Assembly: GCF_018449795.1 (NCBI RefSeq)
Contig: NZ_JAAVVE010000003.1
Span: 1 to 64,000 of the forward strand
Direction: 5' to 3'
Length of the DNA: 64,000 bases
Origin: Sphingomonas sp. dw_22
GTDB taxonomy: Bacteria; Pseudomonadota; Alphaproteobacteria; Sphingomonadales; Sphingomonadaceae
Shown: piece by piece, positions 9,096-17,325 of the stretch
Numbering within the stretch: the first letter of the stretch is position 1
Layout of the letters: every line of letters starts with the position of its first letter
Position numbers and translations under genes: made by a program
Notes under the pieces: model-generated
Database searches by the model: none
Seen by the model: the letters and a program-made list of their open reading frames with translations, nothing else
Told to the model about the DNA's origin: nothing

Positions 9096-9443
9096 TTAAC
9101 CCGCCAGCGAAGGCGTGAAAGTGCGTTCCGGGCGTCGCCAATCGATACCTTCGAGGAGCATCGAAAGCTGGGCCGCGGTCATGGCGACCGAGCCGGTCGC
9201 GGTTGATGGCCAGACGAACCGGCCGCGGTCCAACCGCTTGGAGAACAGGCACAGTCCCTGGCCGTCGTACCAGAGCAGCTTGACCAGATCGCCGCGCTTG
9301 CCGCGAAACGCGAACAAAGCGCCGGAATGCGGGCTCTGCTGCAAGGCCTGCTGCACCAGCACCGCCAGGCCGTCGAACCCCTTGCGCATATCGGTCGCGC
9401 CGCATGCCAGGAATATCCGCGTCAAAGGGGGAAGCGGGATCAT
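9096..9443 (-). CDS. tnpB: IS66 family accessory protein TnpB
   Basis: The 115-residue protein is typical of IS66 Orf2 (TnpB). It begins MIPLPPLTRIFLACGATDM and carries the signature RKGFDGLAVLVQQAL, FRGKRGDLVKLLWYDGQG and FSKRLDRGRFVWP. It is needed for transposition together with TnpA and TnpC. Its ATG overlaps the end of tnpA by 4 bases (9440-9443), the usual translational coupling in IS66. Confidence 0.97.
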   Translation of the reverse strand: MIPLPPLTRIFLACGATDMRKGFDGLAVLVQQALQQSPHSGALFAFRGKRGDLVKLLWYDGQGLCLFSKRLDRGRFVWPSTATGSVAMTAAQLSMLLEGIDWRRPERTFTPSLAG

Positions 9444-9874
9444 CGCGCCAGAACGCCGATCACTCGAGATAGCGCGTCGGCATCGACCGATGCATCAACA
9501 GTCAGCCGCACGCCGGTCGGCAGCTCGATCCTGATCCGGCCGAGGCCAGGCTGCGCGACGGCTGGCGCCGGCAAGGTCGTTGCAGGCCCGGCAATCTGCA
9601 CCTCGGCGAAGCTTGGTTGCGACGGCACAGTCACGCCCGTCAGTGCGCCCGACATCGCCTGCCGACGCCAGGTATAGATCGCGCCGCTGCCGGCCTCGTG
9701 GCGCTCGACCGCCGCGCGAACCGACCCCTCGGGCCCGAATGCGTCGCGCAGGATCGCCAGCTTCTGCTCCACGGTCCAGTGCCGCCGACCTGAAACGCGC
9801 CCGACGATCTGGATCCGACCGCTCATACGACCACTCGCTCGTTCGCCCGCTGGCTCCACGATCTCGTCTGACAT
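9440..9874 (-). CDS. tnpA: IS66 family transposase subunit TnpA
   Basis: The product is about 144 residues from the chosen ATG (MSDEIVEPAGERASG); a longer frame to 9919 would run close to the right inverted repeat and is less likely. It contains a helix-turn-helix of the transposase_8 type (RRHWTVEQKLAILRDAFGPE, ... GAIYTWRRQAM) and a C-terminal segment ending DADALSRVIGVLAR. It is the first gene of the IS66 operon. Confidence 0.93.
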   Translation of the reverse strand: MSDEIVEPAGERASGRMSGRIQIVGRVSGRRHWTVEQKLAILRDAFGPEGSVRAAVERHEAGSGAIYTWRRQAMSGALTGVTVPSQPSFAEVQIAGPATTLPAPAVAQPGLGRIRIELPTGVRLTVDASVDADALSRVIGVLAR

Positions 9875-9923
9875 CAATGCTCCGCCCAAAGAGCGGCAAT
9901 CAGCCCGCTGGCCAGCCATCCGG

Positions 9924-9949
9924 CAAGGCGGCCTTCAGGCCACGCTTAC
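9924..9949. repeat. IS66 right terminal inverted repeat
   Basis: The segment ends CCACGCTTAC, complementary to the left end. It pairs with 6858-6883 at 24 of 26 positions and is followed at once by the second GGGGAAGC target duplication (9950-9957). Confidence 0.93.
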
Positions 9950-10133
9950 GGGGAAGCGGCGGCCCGCCAGCTCGCGCCGACGGACCACCGCATTGCAGAA
10001 CGCAAGGCTCTCTGAGCACCTGATCGGGCGCAGAATCCAGTGCAACATCGAGTGCTAGTAGGTCCAACGCATGCGGATCCCTATCTTTTGCCGGGGCTTC
10101 GAGAGCCAAGAAATTTTCCAGGCTGATCCGCAT
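9950..10133 (-). pseudogene. 5' fragment of gene interrupted by IS66
   Basis: From an ATG at 10133 the minus-strand frame encodes 61 residues (start MRISLENFLALEAPAKDRD, ending SARAGGPPLP). It then hits the IS66 target site and resumes in frame at 6849. Its first four bases inside the junction belong to the duplicated octamer. The protein resembles no family I know; it contains one Cys and a Gly/Pro-rich stretch. Only 30 bp separate its start from the end of the IS110 transposase gene. Confidence 0.6.
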
Positions 10134-10163
10134 TATTTCCCGGCCGGTTTGCTTTGTGGGCTG

Positions 10164-11291
10164 CTAGCAGGGGGCCGCAACATCGTTGGCAGCGCGGCGC
10201 GCTCTCTTCACGCTATACTCTGGATCGTAAGTGCCGCCGCGGGTCATCAGGGCCCAAGCAATGCGGGCGTTGCGATTGGCGGCGGCGACCGTCACCACCT
10301 TCACCGGCCGTCGCCTCAGCATCTCGACCGTGCGCGGATCTCCTTCGGCCGGCTTGCTGATCGCATAGCGCACCTTGGGGAGCGCGCTGGTCACGAGCAG
10401 CCTGCGGAGATAGCCATTCCCGCGCCGAGATATTCTCCCCATGCGGACATTGGGCCCGCTCGAGTTTTGGGATGGCGCGAGGCCTAGCCAAGACGCAAAG
10501 TGACGGCCGGTGGCAAACCGTGCCGGGTCTATGGTGAGAGCTGCGAGCGCGCTCGCCGTGATCAAGCCGACACCCGGGATTGTCGCCAGGCGCCGGGAGA
10601 CGTCATCCTGCTTGTGCCAGCGATCAAGAGCTTCCTCAAGGATTTCGACCTGCTGTGCCAGCACCTTGTATTGATCGAGCAACACCAGTCCCACCATTCG
10701 CGCATGCGACGGGATGAAGGCAAGCTCGCTTGAACCAAGCTGTTCGGCCACGCGCACGACGTGCACGACTCCGACCTTGGTGACGACGCCGTACTCGGCG
10801 AAGAGAGATCGCAGCGTGTTCACGATCTGAGTCCGTTGCTTGATCAGCAGCACCCGCGACGAATGCAGGGCGACCACGCCCTGGTGGTCGGTGGACTTGG
10901 TCGGAATGAACCGCATCTGGGGGCGAACCAGGGCCTCGCAGATGGCCTTGGCATCGTTGGAATCGGTTTTCTCCCCGGTGCGGAACGGCTTCACGAACAT
11001 GGCGGGCATGAGGCGTGCGTCGTGACCGAGCTTCGTAATTTCCCGAGCCCAATGATGGGCCGCTGGTCCCGTCTCCATTCCAACAAGGCAGGGCGGCAGA
11101 TCGGCGAAAAATGGCAAAAGCTGTTCTCGTGCGAGCCGCTTCACCATGACGAGCGCACCGTTCGCATCATTGGCGTGAACTTGGAAGACGGACTTGCTGA
11201 TATCGAGACCTATCGCCTTGATCTTCGCGAATTCTGCATTGCGGCTGGAGCGGCCCTTCCGCGCTCGCTTGTCCTCGGTTTGTGCGCTCAA
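10164..11291 (-). CDS. IS110 family transposase (DEDD plus serine recombinase-like)
   Basis: The protein has about 375 residues from a TTG at 11291 (preceded by AAAGAGAG); the open frame reaches 11363 if an earlier TTG is used. The N-terminal RuvC-like DEDD domain shows KAIGLDISKSVFQVH (Asp), VGMETGPAAHHW (Glu) and EKTDSNDAKAI (Asp-Asp). The C-terminal transposase_20 domain shows ATIPGVGLITASALAALT and WLGLAPSQNSSG, the serine-bearing motif, followed by RRGNGYLRRLLV. IS110 enzymes recombine circular intermediates and are guided by a structured bridge RNA from a non-coding end of the element. The frame is intact. The exact element ends were not identified; the family makes no inverted repeats comparable to IS66. 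Confidence 0.93.
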   Translation of the reverse strand: MSAQTEDKRARKGRSSRNAEFAKIKAIGLDISKSVFQVHANDANGALVMVKRLAREQLLPFFADLPPCLVGMETGPAAHHWAREITKLGHDARLMPAMFVKPFRTGEKTDSNDAKAICEALVRPQMRFIPTKSTDHQGVVALHSSRVLLIKQRTQIVNTLRSLFAEYGVVTKVGVVHVVRVAEQLGSSELAFIPSHARMVGLVLLDQYKVLAQQVEILEEALDRWHKQDDVSRRLATIPGVGLITASALAALTIDPARFATGRHFASWLGLAPSQNSSGPNVRMGRISRRGNGYLRRLLVTSALPKVRYAISKPAEGDPRTVEMLRRRPVKVVTVAAANRNARIAWALMTRGGTYDPEYSVKRARRAANDVAAPC

Positions 11292-11323
11292 GATGGGGAC
11301 TCTCTTTGGAGACGACAGCCGGA

Positions 11324-11474
11324 GCCGTTCATGGCTCCGAAGCTGGAGCCACGAACGGCGCAAGCCGCTGCCGCGTGCGGTTGATGACCGAATGAGCCTG
11401 CGAGCAGGTCGGGCGTCCCGTGGGACGACCGCTGCGATGTTGCGGCCCGCACGCTGTCCCTATGTGCAGCGTGC
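11324..11474 (-). ncRNA. Candidate IS110 bridge RNA region (stacked hairpins)
   Basis: Just upstream of the transposase, on the same strand, lie three inverted repeats. One is an 8-bp arm pair GCACGCTG / CAGCGTGC (11449-11456 and 11467-11474, 10-nt loop). The second is a small CGTCC/GGACG hairpin (11414-11427). The third is a 15-bp pair (11324-11338 and 11345-11359, 6-nt loop). The single mismatch in the long stem is A.C on the plus strand but G.U in a minus-strand transcript, so the structure is fully paired only in RNA of the transposase strand. Position, length and strand fit the bridge RNAs known for the IS110 family. No expression evidence is available. Confidence 0.35.
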
Positions 11475-11741
11475 CCTGTTCTCAACCATGCCGGTTTTCG
11501 CGCGGCACGCAAGTACCTACCTGCTACTCGGTCATTCGATCCAAAGGCGGCGAGTGAATTCCGGTAGAGGCGCCGCCCATCCGCAAAGCGCACCCTGTCT
11601 CCGGCCATGTCGGATGTGGAACGAGATGGATCGCCGCGCCGCTATGTGCAAACAGTCGAAGGCCCTGCGGGCGTTCAAATCCTGTCTTACACCGGTCACT
11701 GTGCCAAGCTACTAGCCGGCAGCGCCCGTCAGCGAGTCGCC
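11475..11741. other. Intergenic region between IS110 end and tonB1
   Basis: No convincing gene is seen; a frame from 11607 merely extends the TonB-family gene upstream. The outer boundary of the IS110 element probably lies here, but no target-site signature could be fixed by eye. Confidence 0.35.
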
Positions 11742-12410
11742 ATGTTAGGATCGAGCAAGATCAATGTCGTCGCCATGCTCTTGTCTTGCGGGGGCAACGC
11801 GCTGATTCTTGGCGGTATTATCTGGGGCCTCTCCGTATATCCGCAGCGTCGTGAACTTGGTTCGGCATCCCAGCCGCTCGTTATCGAACTACTGCCCCTG
11901 AAGGGTGAGGATCTGGAAAAGCGAAAGGCCGCTGCCGCCTATGCTGTGCGCGCCGCCGAGATTCCAGGCCCGAGTCCCGCGGCCCCGTCCAGCCTTGCGG
12001 ACATTGCGCCGAAGCGCGCGGCGGCGGCAGTCCATGAGGAGTTGGCGTCGGCCACGGCCGCAGAAACGGGCGTCGAGACATACGCCGACGGCGCGCCCGA
12101 CACCGAACTGTTAAGCGACTATCAGCGGCGCCTGAACGATCTTATCGCCCGCAATGCGCGCTATCCTGCCGAAGCCCGCGCGCTGCGGGTCGCGGGCGTG
12201 ACGCGTCTTGCATTCAGTCTCGATCGCAGCGGCCAGGTGGTAGAGAGCTGGATCCAAAAAAGCTCGGGGTCGAGCGCATTGGACGTCGCCGCACTCGAGG
12301 CCCTCGAACGCGCACAGCCGCTGCCGCCAATGCCGGCGGGACTTCCCGCGCGATTACAGTTCGTGGTCGAGATTGATTCATCCGCCGCAACCGTTCTCGC
12401 TGTTCGGTAG
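11742..12410 (+). CDS. TonB family protein, paralogue 1
   Basis: This 222-residue protein is anchored in the inner membrane by one N-terminal helix (INVVAMLLSCGGNALILGGIIWGL) with the rest in the periplasm. The linker is Ala/Pro rich rather than the classical Pro-Lys type. The C-terminal TonB domain (about residues 135-215) contains RYPAEARALRVAGVTRLAF and SSALDVAALEALERAQPLP, the usual motifs that contact outer-membrane TonB boxes. The ATG at 11742 was chosen because the paralogue at 14868 starts at the equivalent place. No exbB/exbD lies next to it. It flanks a membrane protein gene with TonB paralogue 2 on the other side, suggesting local duplication. Confidence 0.88.
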   Translation: MLGSSKINVVAMLLSCGGNALILGGIIWGLSVYPQRRELGSASQPLVIELLPLKGEDLEKRKAAAAYAVRAAEIPGPSPAAPSSLADIAPKRAAAAVHEELASATAAETGVETYADGAPDTELLSDYQRRLNDLIARNARYPAEARALRVAGVTRLAFSLDRSGQVVESWIQKSSGSSALDVAALEALERAQPLPPMPAGLPARLQFVVEIDSSAATVLAVR

Positions 12411-12876
12411 ATCGTGCTCGGCCGGGGGGACGGCGATCGGCCGCCGCTTCAAGCCAAGCTTCGACCGCCCCGCGAGCCCCGGGGCCCCTCTGCATTGACC
12501 TGCGAAAGGTTCCTCGCGCGCCAGCGTTCGGCGCGAGCAGGGCGGATCGCGATGTTTTCAGCATGAGCGCGCAGTTCTGCAACGGCTGCCGGATCTCCCG
12601 TTGAACCGACCCCTCTGGTCCGGCCAGAGCCATTTTTGTCAATAATCGCGACAAAATTATTAGCTGCACCGTAAGATTCGGCCTGAGACCTTGAAGAACC
12701 CGGAATCAACGTGTGCTTGATTCTGCTGTGATCTCATGGTCGAAATGTAGTAGATCACAGGCCGCCGGTCGCGGACTTGAAGTTCCTTCGAGCCAGCGTG
12801 TCCGTCGACATTGGCTGCACACCTTCGATCGCGATGAATGCGCGCTCATCTCAACAGCCGACACCCCGGGGGGCAA
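12411..12876. other. 466-bp intergenic region with three inverted repeats
   Basis: No gene is supported. It contains a terminator-like hairpin at 12613-12637, a TTTTGTC-N9-GACAAAA palindrome at 12634-12656, and a perfect 9-bp inverted repeat CTGTGATCT / AGATCACAG with a 17-base spacer (12726-12734 and 12752-12760), about 120 bp before the next gene. The last could be an operator pair. Confidence 0.45.
12613..12637 (+). terminator. Possible rho-independent terminator after tonB1
   Basis: The stem CTCTGG/CCAGAG (6 bp, 5-nt loop) is followed after three bases by TTTTT. It lies 200 bp downstream of the TonB-family stop on the same strand. Confidence 0.4.
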
Positions 12877-14466
12877 ATGCGGTGGTTCATCAGGATTAGA
12901 CCAGCACTCGCTGCGCTGATTGCCGGGATTTCGCTGCTCAGCCCGAGCGCGTTCGCTCAGACCAACGTCACGGTCACACCCGGCATAGATAACAAGACCG
13001 CGGAGGACGCGGTCGCGCCGACACCGTCGATCTCGTACGTGTATGTCATCGCCAACAATGGGCCAACGCTGGCGACGCTCTTCGTCGTAGCCCGCGCGGT
13101 TCAGCGCTCGAACAAATCAGAATGCAACCGACCCGAGGTCGATGACTGCAAGCTCAGCTGGTGGCTGGACGACAAAGAACTCACCGCTGAGGAGCCGGAG
13201 AAAGTCGAGATCGGCGCGCACCGATCCAAACGGCTGACCTTCAAGGGCAAGGCATCGACCCTCGACGTCTATGAAACCGAGGTGGCGGTCGATGAACTGG
13301 ATTCGACCAGCGGAAAGAATACATCCCATGTCGTGCGTCTGCGTGTGACTCGGAAGCTCCTTGACCTCGGCGCTTCGCCGATTGCAGCGATCGAAGGCGG
13401 CCGCTTCGAAGTTGGTGGCGGCCACAAAATACCTGTCACGGTGACGAACCGGGGTCCGCGTAGCGTCACATTGAAGGGCCCTCCGTCAGCCGCGATCATG
13501 CAAGACGAAGGCGGAGGCAAGTTCGCGATCACGCGAGATCAAAAGGCGGCGTGCCCGTTGCCCGCGCCAAAGTCCTTAGCCCCCGGACAGAACTTCAAAT
13601 GCGATCTTGCCGTCCCTGACTTGCCGAATGGCAGGTTCCGCGCCGACATAACCATCGAGCAGGACGATCTGACACCGCCCACAGCCAGCGCTGAATTCGC
13701 GGTCCGCAGACCGGTCGGCGTCGCCATATTTTGGCTCGTTCTCGGCGCGCTGGCGGGCGCGGTCGCCTTCTTCTGGCAGGATAGCAAGCGCACCAGGACG
13801 GTCCAGCAGATCAACGCTCTGAGCGTCCGCGATGAATATCTCGAATTGCGCGGCACGCTCGCCGCCGCGCAATCGGAGAGCAGATCGGTCTGCGAACAAG
13901 CCATCGAGGAACTGACCAAGCTAGCCGCAGGGCTCGAGAACAAAGCGAATGCAGATGCCGCAACGCGCATCGACTTGCTGAAATCCATGCTGCCCGCGCT
14001 CCGGAACTTCGCGAAGCTGGAAAGCAAGTTTCATGACCTGAAGGATCCACCTACCGCAAGGAACGCGCTGCGCGACGCGCGGCAGGCGATCCAGGGGACA
14101 AGCGCGGACGCCGCGTGGCAAGCGGTCAATGCGTTCGAGGACGCGCTCGATAACACGACTTCAAGCGCTCGCTCCTTTGCTCGGGTCGACCACACCACCA
14201 CGCGCGTCCGGTGGGCGCCCCACGAGCTGACGTTGGGTAGTCTTCGTTTAAGGCTGCATCTGATCGACGCATTGAATTTGCTGATCAGCGTCGCGCTCAC
14301 GACAGCGATCGGGGTGGGGGCTCTTTGGGTGCCAAATGCGACCTGGGGCGGATTCGGCGATGTGATGATCGCATTGCTGGCGGGGTTGGGCGGGACGATC
14401 ACCGGCACGGTGACCCTCTCGACGATCGCGGCACCGTACAAGGTGCAGTTGCACGCGCCGGCATGA
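12877..14466 (+). CDS. Membrane protein with signal peptide, Ig-like ectodomain and C-terminal helices
   Basis: The 529-residue product starts at ATG 12877, giving a signal peptide (IRPALAALIAGISLLSPSAFAQ). A roughly 260-residue extracytoplasmic part follows with two beta-rich repeats: VTPSISYVYVIANNGP-like strands, then KIPVTVTNRGPRSVTLKG. A first membrane helix (VGVAIFWLVLGALAGAVAFF) leads to a charged, helical, probably cytoplasmic region of about 150 residues. Two more membrane helices near the end follow (LNLLISVALTTAIGVGALWV and IALLAGLGGTITGTVTL). No family is recognised. It sits between two TonB paralogues, so an envelope role is likely but unproven. Confidence 0.75.
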   Translation: MRWFIRIRPALAALIAGISLLSPSAFAQTNVTVTPGIDNKTAEDAVAPTPSISYVYVIANNGPTLATLFVVARAVQRSNKSECNRPEVDDCKLSWWLDDKELTAEEPEKVEIGAHRSKRLTFKGKASTLDVYETEVAVDELDSTSGKNTSHVVRLRVTRKLLDLGASPIAAIEGGRFEVGGGHKIPVTVTNRGPRSVTLKGPPSAAIMQDEGGGKFAITRDQKAACPLPAPKSLAPGQNFKCDLAVPDLPNGRFRADITIEQDDLTPPTASAEFAVRRPVGVAIFWLVLGALAGAVAFFWQDSKRTRTVQQINALSVRDEYLELRGTLAAAQSESRSVCEQAIEELTKLAAGLENKANADAATRIDLLKSMLPALRNFAKLESKFHDLKDPPTARNALRDARQAIQGTSADAAWQAVNAFEDALDNTTSSARSFARVDHTTTRVRWAPHELTLGSLRLRLHLIDALNLLISVALTTAIGVGALWVPNATWGGFGDVMIALLAGLGGTITGTVTLSTIAAPYKVQLHAPA

Positions 14467-14867
14467 CCCAGTCCTGATCGAAGGAGGCGAAGCGGCTCGA
14501 CGATTGCCTGTCTCCATGAGCATGACGACGGTCGTATCCGGCCGTGCACTCCCTGGGTGCCGAGGTTGCAACTTTTGTAGGTCGACCAGGACAGCCAGGA
14601 AAAGCAGCCAATCTGGTTTCATTCCAGAGCCGACGAGGCAGGTCCGACGCTCGAAAGGAGAGGGCAGCACCCGGCTTTCAATGACTTGACGTTTGGAGCG
14701 CCCCGCCAAGAACCACGGTATTGCGCGCTTCTCGGCCCGGACCGACCTTCATTTTGCTCGATACTGGGGGATTCCCTAGCTAGGCGAATCACCGGTTGGG
14801 GCATGTCACACGAACGTCCTCAACCAGTGATCTAAAACGAGCGATATCCCGACTCATGAGAGTGTTC
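14467..14867. other. 401-bp intergenic region, no gene seen
   Basis: Short frames on both strands are unconvincing. The region precedes the second TonB-family gene and must contain its promoter, but no strong consensus site stands out. Confidence 0.35.
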
Positions 14868-15545
14868 ATGCCTGGTCCCAACAGGATCAACTTCCTGAGC
14901 CTCTTTTGCTCATGTGTCGGCCATGCCGCCATATTGGGCGGCATCATGTATGGTCTGTCGGATTTTCGTAAGGAGCGGGTGGGTCTTAAGCCCTCGCAAC
15001 ACCCCCTCGTCATAGAGTTGATCCCCCTTGATCAGATTAACGCGACCAGCGGCGCTGCGGCTGCGAACCATGATGATGCGCCCTCGACCATCGCCCGCAA
15101 GGGAGCCGAGCGAGCCGCCAAGACGGCAAATCCCCCGCCGCCGGCCGTCAGGCTGGTGGCAAAGCCTGGCGATACCGCGGGAACCATGCTCGCCGCGGAA
15201 GGGGCGGGCGATCAGGGATCGACGACCGCATCAGACTTCAGCGACTATCAACGCCGCCTCTACGAGGCGCTTGCGCGCGGCAGCCGCTATCCAGCTGAAG
15301 CGCGGCGAATGCATCTGGCTGGCGTCACGCAACTTGCCTTCAGGGTCGACCGGGCGGGTGCTGTCCTGGAGAGCTGGATTCAGGAAAGCTCCGGCTCGGA
15401 ACTGCTCGACGATGCGGCGCTCGAGGCCCTGACCAGAGCGCAACCGCTGCCGCCGATCCCGGCCGGCCTCCCATCCCGGATGGACTTCGTGATCGAAATA
15501 GATTTGTCGGTCATGCAGCAATTTGCCATGCAGACGGCCGGGTAG
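14868..15545 (+). CDS. TonB family protein, paralogue 2
   Basis: The 225-residue product is a paralogue of the protein at 11742. It shares the start (MPGPNRINFLSLFCSCVGHA versus MLGSSKINVVAMLLSCGGNA), the N-terminal membrane anchor, and the TonB C-terminal domain (DYQRRLYEALARGSRYPAEA, VTQLAFRVDRAGAVLESWI, LPPIPAGLPSRMDFVIEID). ATG 14868 is preceded by GAGAG; ATG 14856 is an alternative. It lies 53 bp upstream of an ECF sigma factor gene and may share its transcript. Confidence 0.88.
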   Translation: MPGPNRINFLSLFCSCVGHAAILGGIMYGLSDFRKERVGLKPSQHPLVIELIPLDQINATSGAAAANHDDAPSTIARKGAERAAKTANPPPPAVRLVAKPGDTAGTMLAAEGAGDQGSTTASDFSDYQRRLYEALARGSRYPAEARRMHLAGVTQLAFRVDRAGAVLESWIQESSGSELLDDAALEALTRAQPLPPIPAGLPSRMDFVIEIDLSVMQQFAMQTAG

Positions 15546-15598
15546 GGGCCCGCCATTTTCACGCGCAAGTCCCTTGTCGGCCCAATTGGGGCGAGGTC

Positions 15599-16150
15599 GT
15601 GAGCGCGTCTTCACGAGATATATTGATTGGCCTTCTTGTGTCGGAATATCCCGATCTCAAGCGGCGCCTGGCGGGACGGCTGGGTTCCGCAGACGCGGCG
15701 AACGAGGCGCTCCAGGACACCTATGTCCGCCTCCAGCGCACCGAGATTCAGGACGAGATCCGCAATCCGCGATCCTACCTCATCAGCATGGCGATCAACA
15801 TCGCCAGCAACCGCATCCGGTCGGAGGCGCGGCACTTGTCCGCCACGGACATCGAGGAACTTGTCGAACTTCCTGACGAAAGCCCGAACCAGGAACGCGT
15901 GGCCGAAGCGCGCTCGGATTTGCAAGCGGTCGAACGCGCTCTCGAGGGTCTGCCAGGGCGCCGGCGCGCAATGTTTCGGCGCTTCTGGGTGAACAACATC
16001 GAGTACAGGGATATCGCATTGGAATTCAACGTTTCTGAAAGGACAGTCCGCCACGAATTGCTCCTTGCGACGCGCTACCTGCAGGAAGCCACGGAAGAAA
16101 TTTTCATTCCCGCCTTGCAAAAACGTCTCTCCGAAGTGTCCTCTCAGTAA
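15599..16150 (+). CDS. FecI-type ECF RNA polymerase sigma factor
   Basis: This 183-residue sigma-70 family protein starts at a GTG. Region 2 is seen in GSADAANEALQDTYVRLQ and NPRSYLISMAINIASNRIR. Region 4 is seen in ALEGLPGRRRAMFRRFWVNN and IEYRDIALEFNVSERTVRH, a helix-turn-helix that reads the -35 element. A FecR-type gene follows 62 bp downstream, the classical pairing in which FecR transduces an outer-membrane signal to the sigma factor. The cognate signal receiver is probably an STN-domain protein such as the one at 29324-30025. Targets are unknown. Confidence 0.93.
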   Translation: MSASSRDILIGLLVSEYPDLKRRLAGRLGSADAANEALQDTYVRLQRTEIQDEIRNPRSYLISMAINIASNRIRSEARHLSATDIEELVELPDESPNQERVAEARSDLQAVERALEGLPGRRRAMFRRFWVNNIEYRDIALEFNVSERTVRHELLLATRYLQEATEEIFIPALQKRLSEVSSQ

Positions 16151-16212
16151 GGGAGCAGAGCAGTGACCGATCTTGGTACGCTCCCTCAGGGACCAGTGGA
16201 CGGCTATTCAGC

Positions 16213-17208
16213 ATGACGCAGAGGAGTGGCTGGACAGATTCTGACCTCTCGCGCTTGCGCCTGGAGGGTTTGGATCATCTCAATCGTCTCCACTCGGGGG
16301 AGGCGACCGACCGGGATGCTGCAGCGTTCATCGCGTGGCGCAATCAGAGCCGCGCGCATGAGGAGGCCTTTCGCGCTGCAGTGCGGCTGCGCGACCTCGT
16401 ACGGATGGTGGAAGCCGAGGCAGAAGCCAGAGAAGGCGCCGCCGACAATGTCGTCCCGTTCAAGGCGCCGCCGCGAGCGCCGCATCTCTCGCGCAGGCAA
16501 ATGCTTGGCGGAGCTCTTGCAGCATCCATTGCAGGCGGCGCGATCGTTACCGGGCGTATGCTCAATCTCGTTCCGAGCCCGGCAGAAGCGATGGCAGACT
16601 TTCGCACGGGCCCCGGCGAACGGCGCGTGATCAAACTCGCCGATGGCGCGAGCGTGGACCTGAACACGCGCACAAGCATCGATATGCACACCGGGCTCGC
16701 GATACCTGCCATCGAGCTGATCTCCGGGGAGGCGGTTTTGACCAGCGGTCCAACGCAGCCGGCAGCGCTCGTGGCTGGGTCGGGCACGAGCGTCGTTCGA
16801 GCTGGACGTTTCAATGCGCGCCGCGACGGTGACGATGTTTGCATCACCTGTCTTGCGGGCGGCGTCGAGGTCGCCTGGAACCAAGAGAAGCGCATTCTTC
16901 GGCCCGCGGACGCGGTGCGATACAACGGCGCTGCGATAGGAGCGGTGGAGCCAGGCACCGATCCTACCGTTCTGACCGCATGGCAATCCGGCACTCTCAT
17001 CTTCCGCAACATGCCGATGCGGGAGGTAGTGAACGAAATAAACCGCTATCGCTCGGGTAAGGTCTTCCTCGCGAATTCGGGATTGGCTTCGCGGCCGCTC
17101 AGTGGAACGTATTACGTAGACAGAATTGATGACTTTTTTAGTCAGGCGGAACTAGCGCTTGGTGTCAAAGTGTCACGCCTTCCGGGTAACGTGGTCATCC
17201 TGAGCTAG
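16213..17208 (+). CDS. FecR family anti-sigma / signal transducer
   Basis: The 331-residue protein has the FecR layout. The cytoplasmic N-terminus (GLDHLNRLHSGEATDRDAAAF, then AFIAWRNQSRAHEEAF) is of the DUF4880 type. It is followed by RRQMLGGALAASIAGGAIVTG as the membrane segment and by the FecR domain (FRTGPGERRVIKLADGASV, LNTRTSIDMH, ELISGEAVL). A C-terminal STN-like part (TLIFRNMPMREVVNEINRYR ... VSRLPGNVVILS) completes it. It would hold or activate the sigma factor encoded just upstream. Size is normal for the family. Confidence 0.93.
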   Translation: MTQRSGWTDSDLSRLRLEGLDHLNRLHSGEATDRDAAAFIAWRNQSRAHEEAFRAAVRLRDLVRMVEAEAEAREGAADNVVPFKAPPRAPHLSRRQMLGGALAASIAGGAIVTGRMLNLVPSPAEAMADFRTGPGERRVIKLADGASVDLNTRTSIDMHTGLAIPAIELISGEAVLTSGPTQPAALVAGSGTSVVRAGRFNARRDGDDVCITCLAGGVEVAWNQEKRILRPADAVRYNGAAIGAVEPGTDPTVLTAWQSGTLIFRNMPMREVVNEINRYRSGKVFLANSGLASRPLSGTYYVDRIDDFFSQAELALGVKVSRLPGNVVILS

Positions 17209-17218
17209 CAGTCTCTCC

Positions 17219-17235
17219 GCCGTTATTACAACGGC
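17219..17235 (+). terminator. Weak hairpin after fecR
   Basis: GCCGTT-ATTAC-AACGGC forms a 6-bp stem ten bases after the fecR stop. There is no T-run, so it is a weak terminator or attenuator at best. Confidence 0.25.
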
Positions 17236-17241
17236 CGATTC

Positions 17242-17259
17242 TGTCACTAAAGTGTAACA
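17242..17259. promoter_or_regulatory. Shared palindromic operator upstream of luxR1 (TGTCAC-N6-GTAACA)
   Basis: The 18-bp site TGTCAC-TAAAGT-GTAACA recurs with identical arms and spacing at 30370-30387 upstream of the second luxR gene. In both copies it is followed by a conserved block TGCCAAAA(A)TCGCGCTT at the same distance. LuxR-family proteins bind such dyads near their own promoters. Alternatively the TGTAAC part could act as the -35 of an ECF promoter. Confidence 0.6.
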
Positions 17260-17325
17260 AAAATTTCCTGCCAAAAATCGCGCTTCTACGTGTCTTCTCT
17301 TTGGGATCACTTCGGGGGAGCGCAA

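Larger units (their letters stand above)
6858..9949 (-). mobile_element. Complete IS66-family insertion sequence
   Basis: A 3,092-bp element is bounded by imperfect inverted repeats starting GTAAGCGTGG. The left end is 6858-6883 and the right end 9924-9949; they match at 24 of 26 positions. Both ends are flanked by the identical octamer GGGGAAGC. It carries, all on the minus strand and in order, tnpA, tnpB, tnpC and a passenger gene of the plasmid pRiA4b ORF-3 type. All frames are intact, so the element looks potentially active. It interrupts a small minus-strand gene. Confidence 0.95.

Noticed and set aside
12726..12760. CRP/FNR site
   Set aside because: The TGTGA and TCACA half-sites are 23 bases apart rather than 6, so it is not a normal CRP site.
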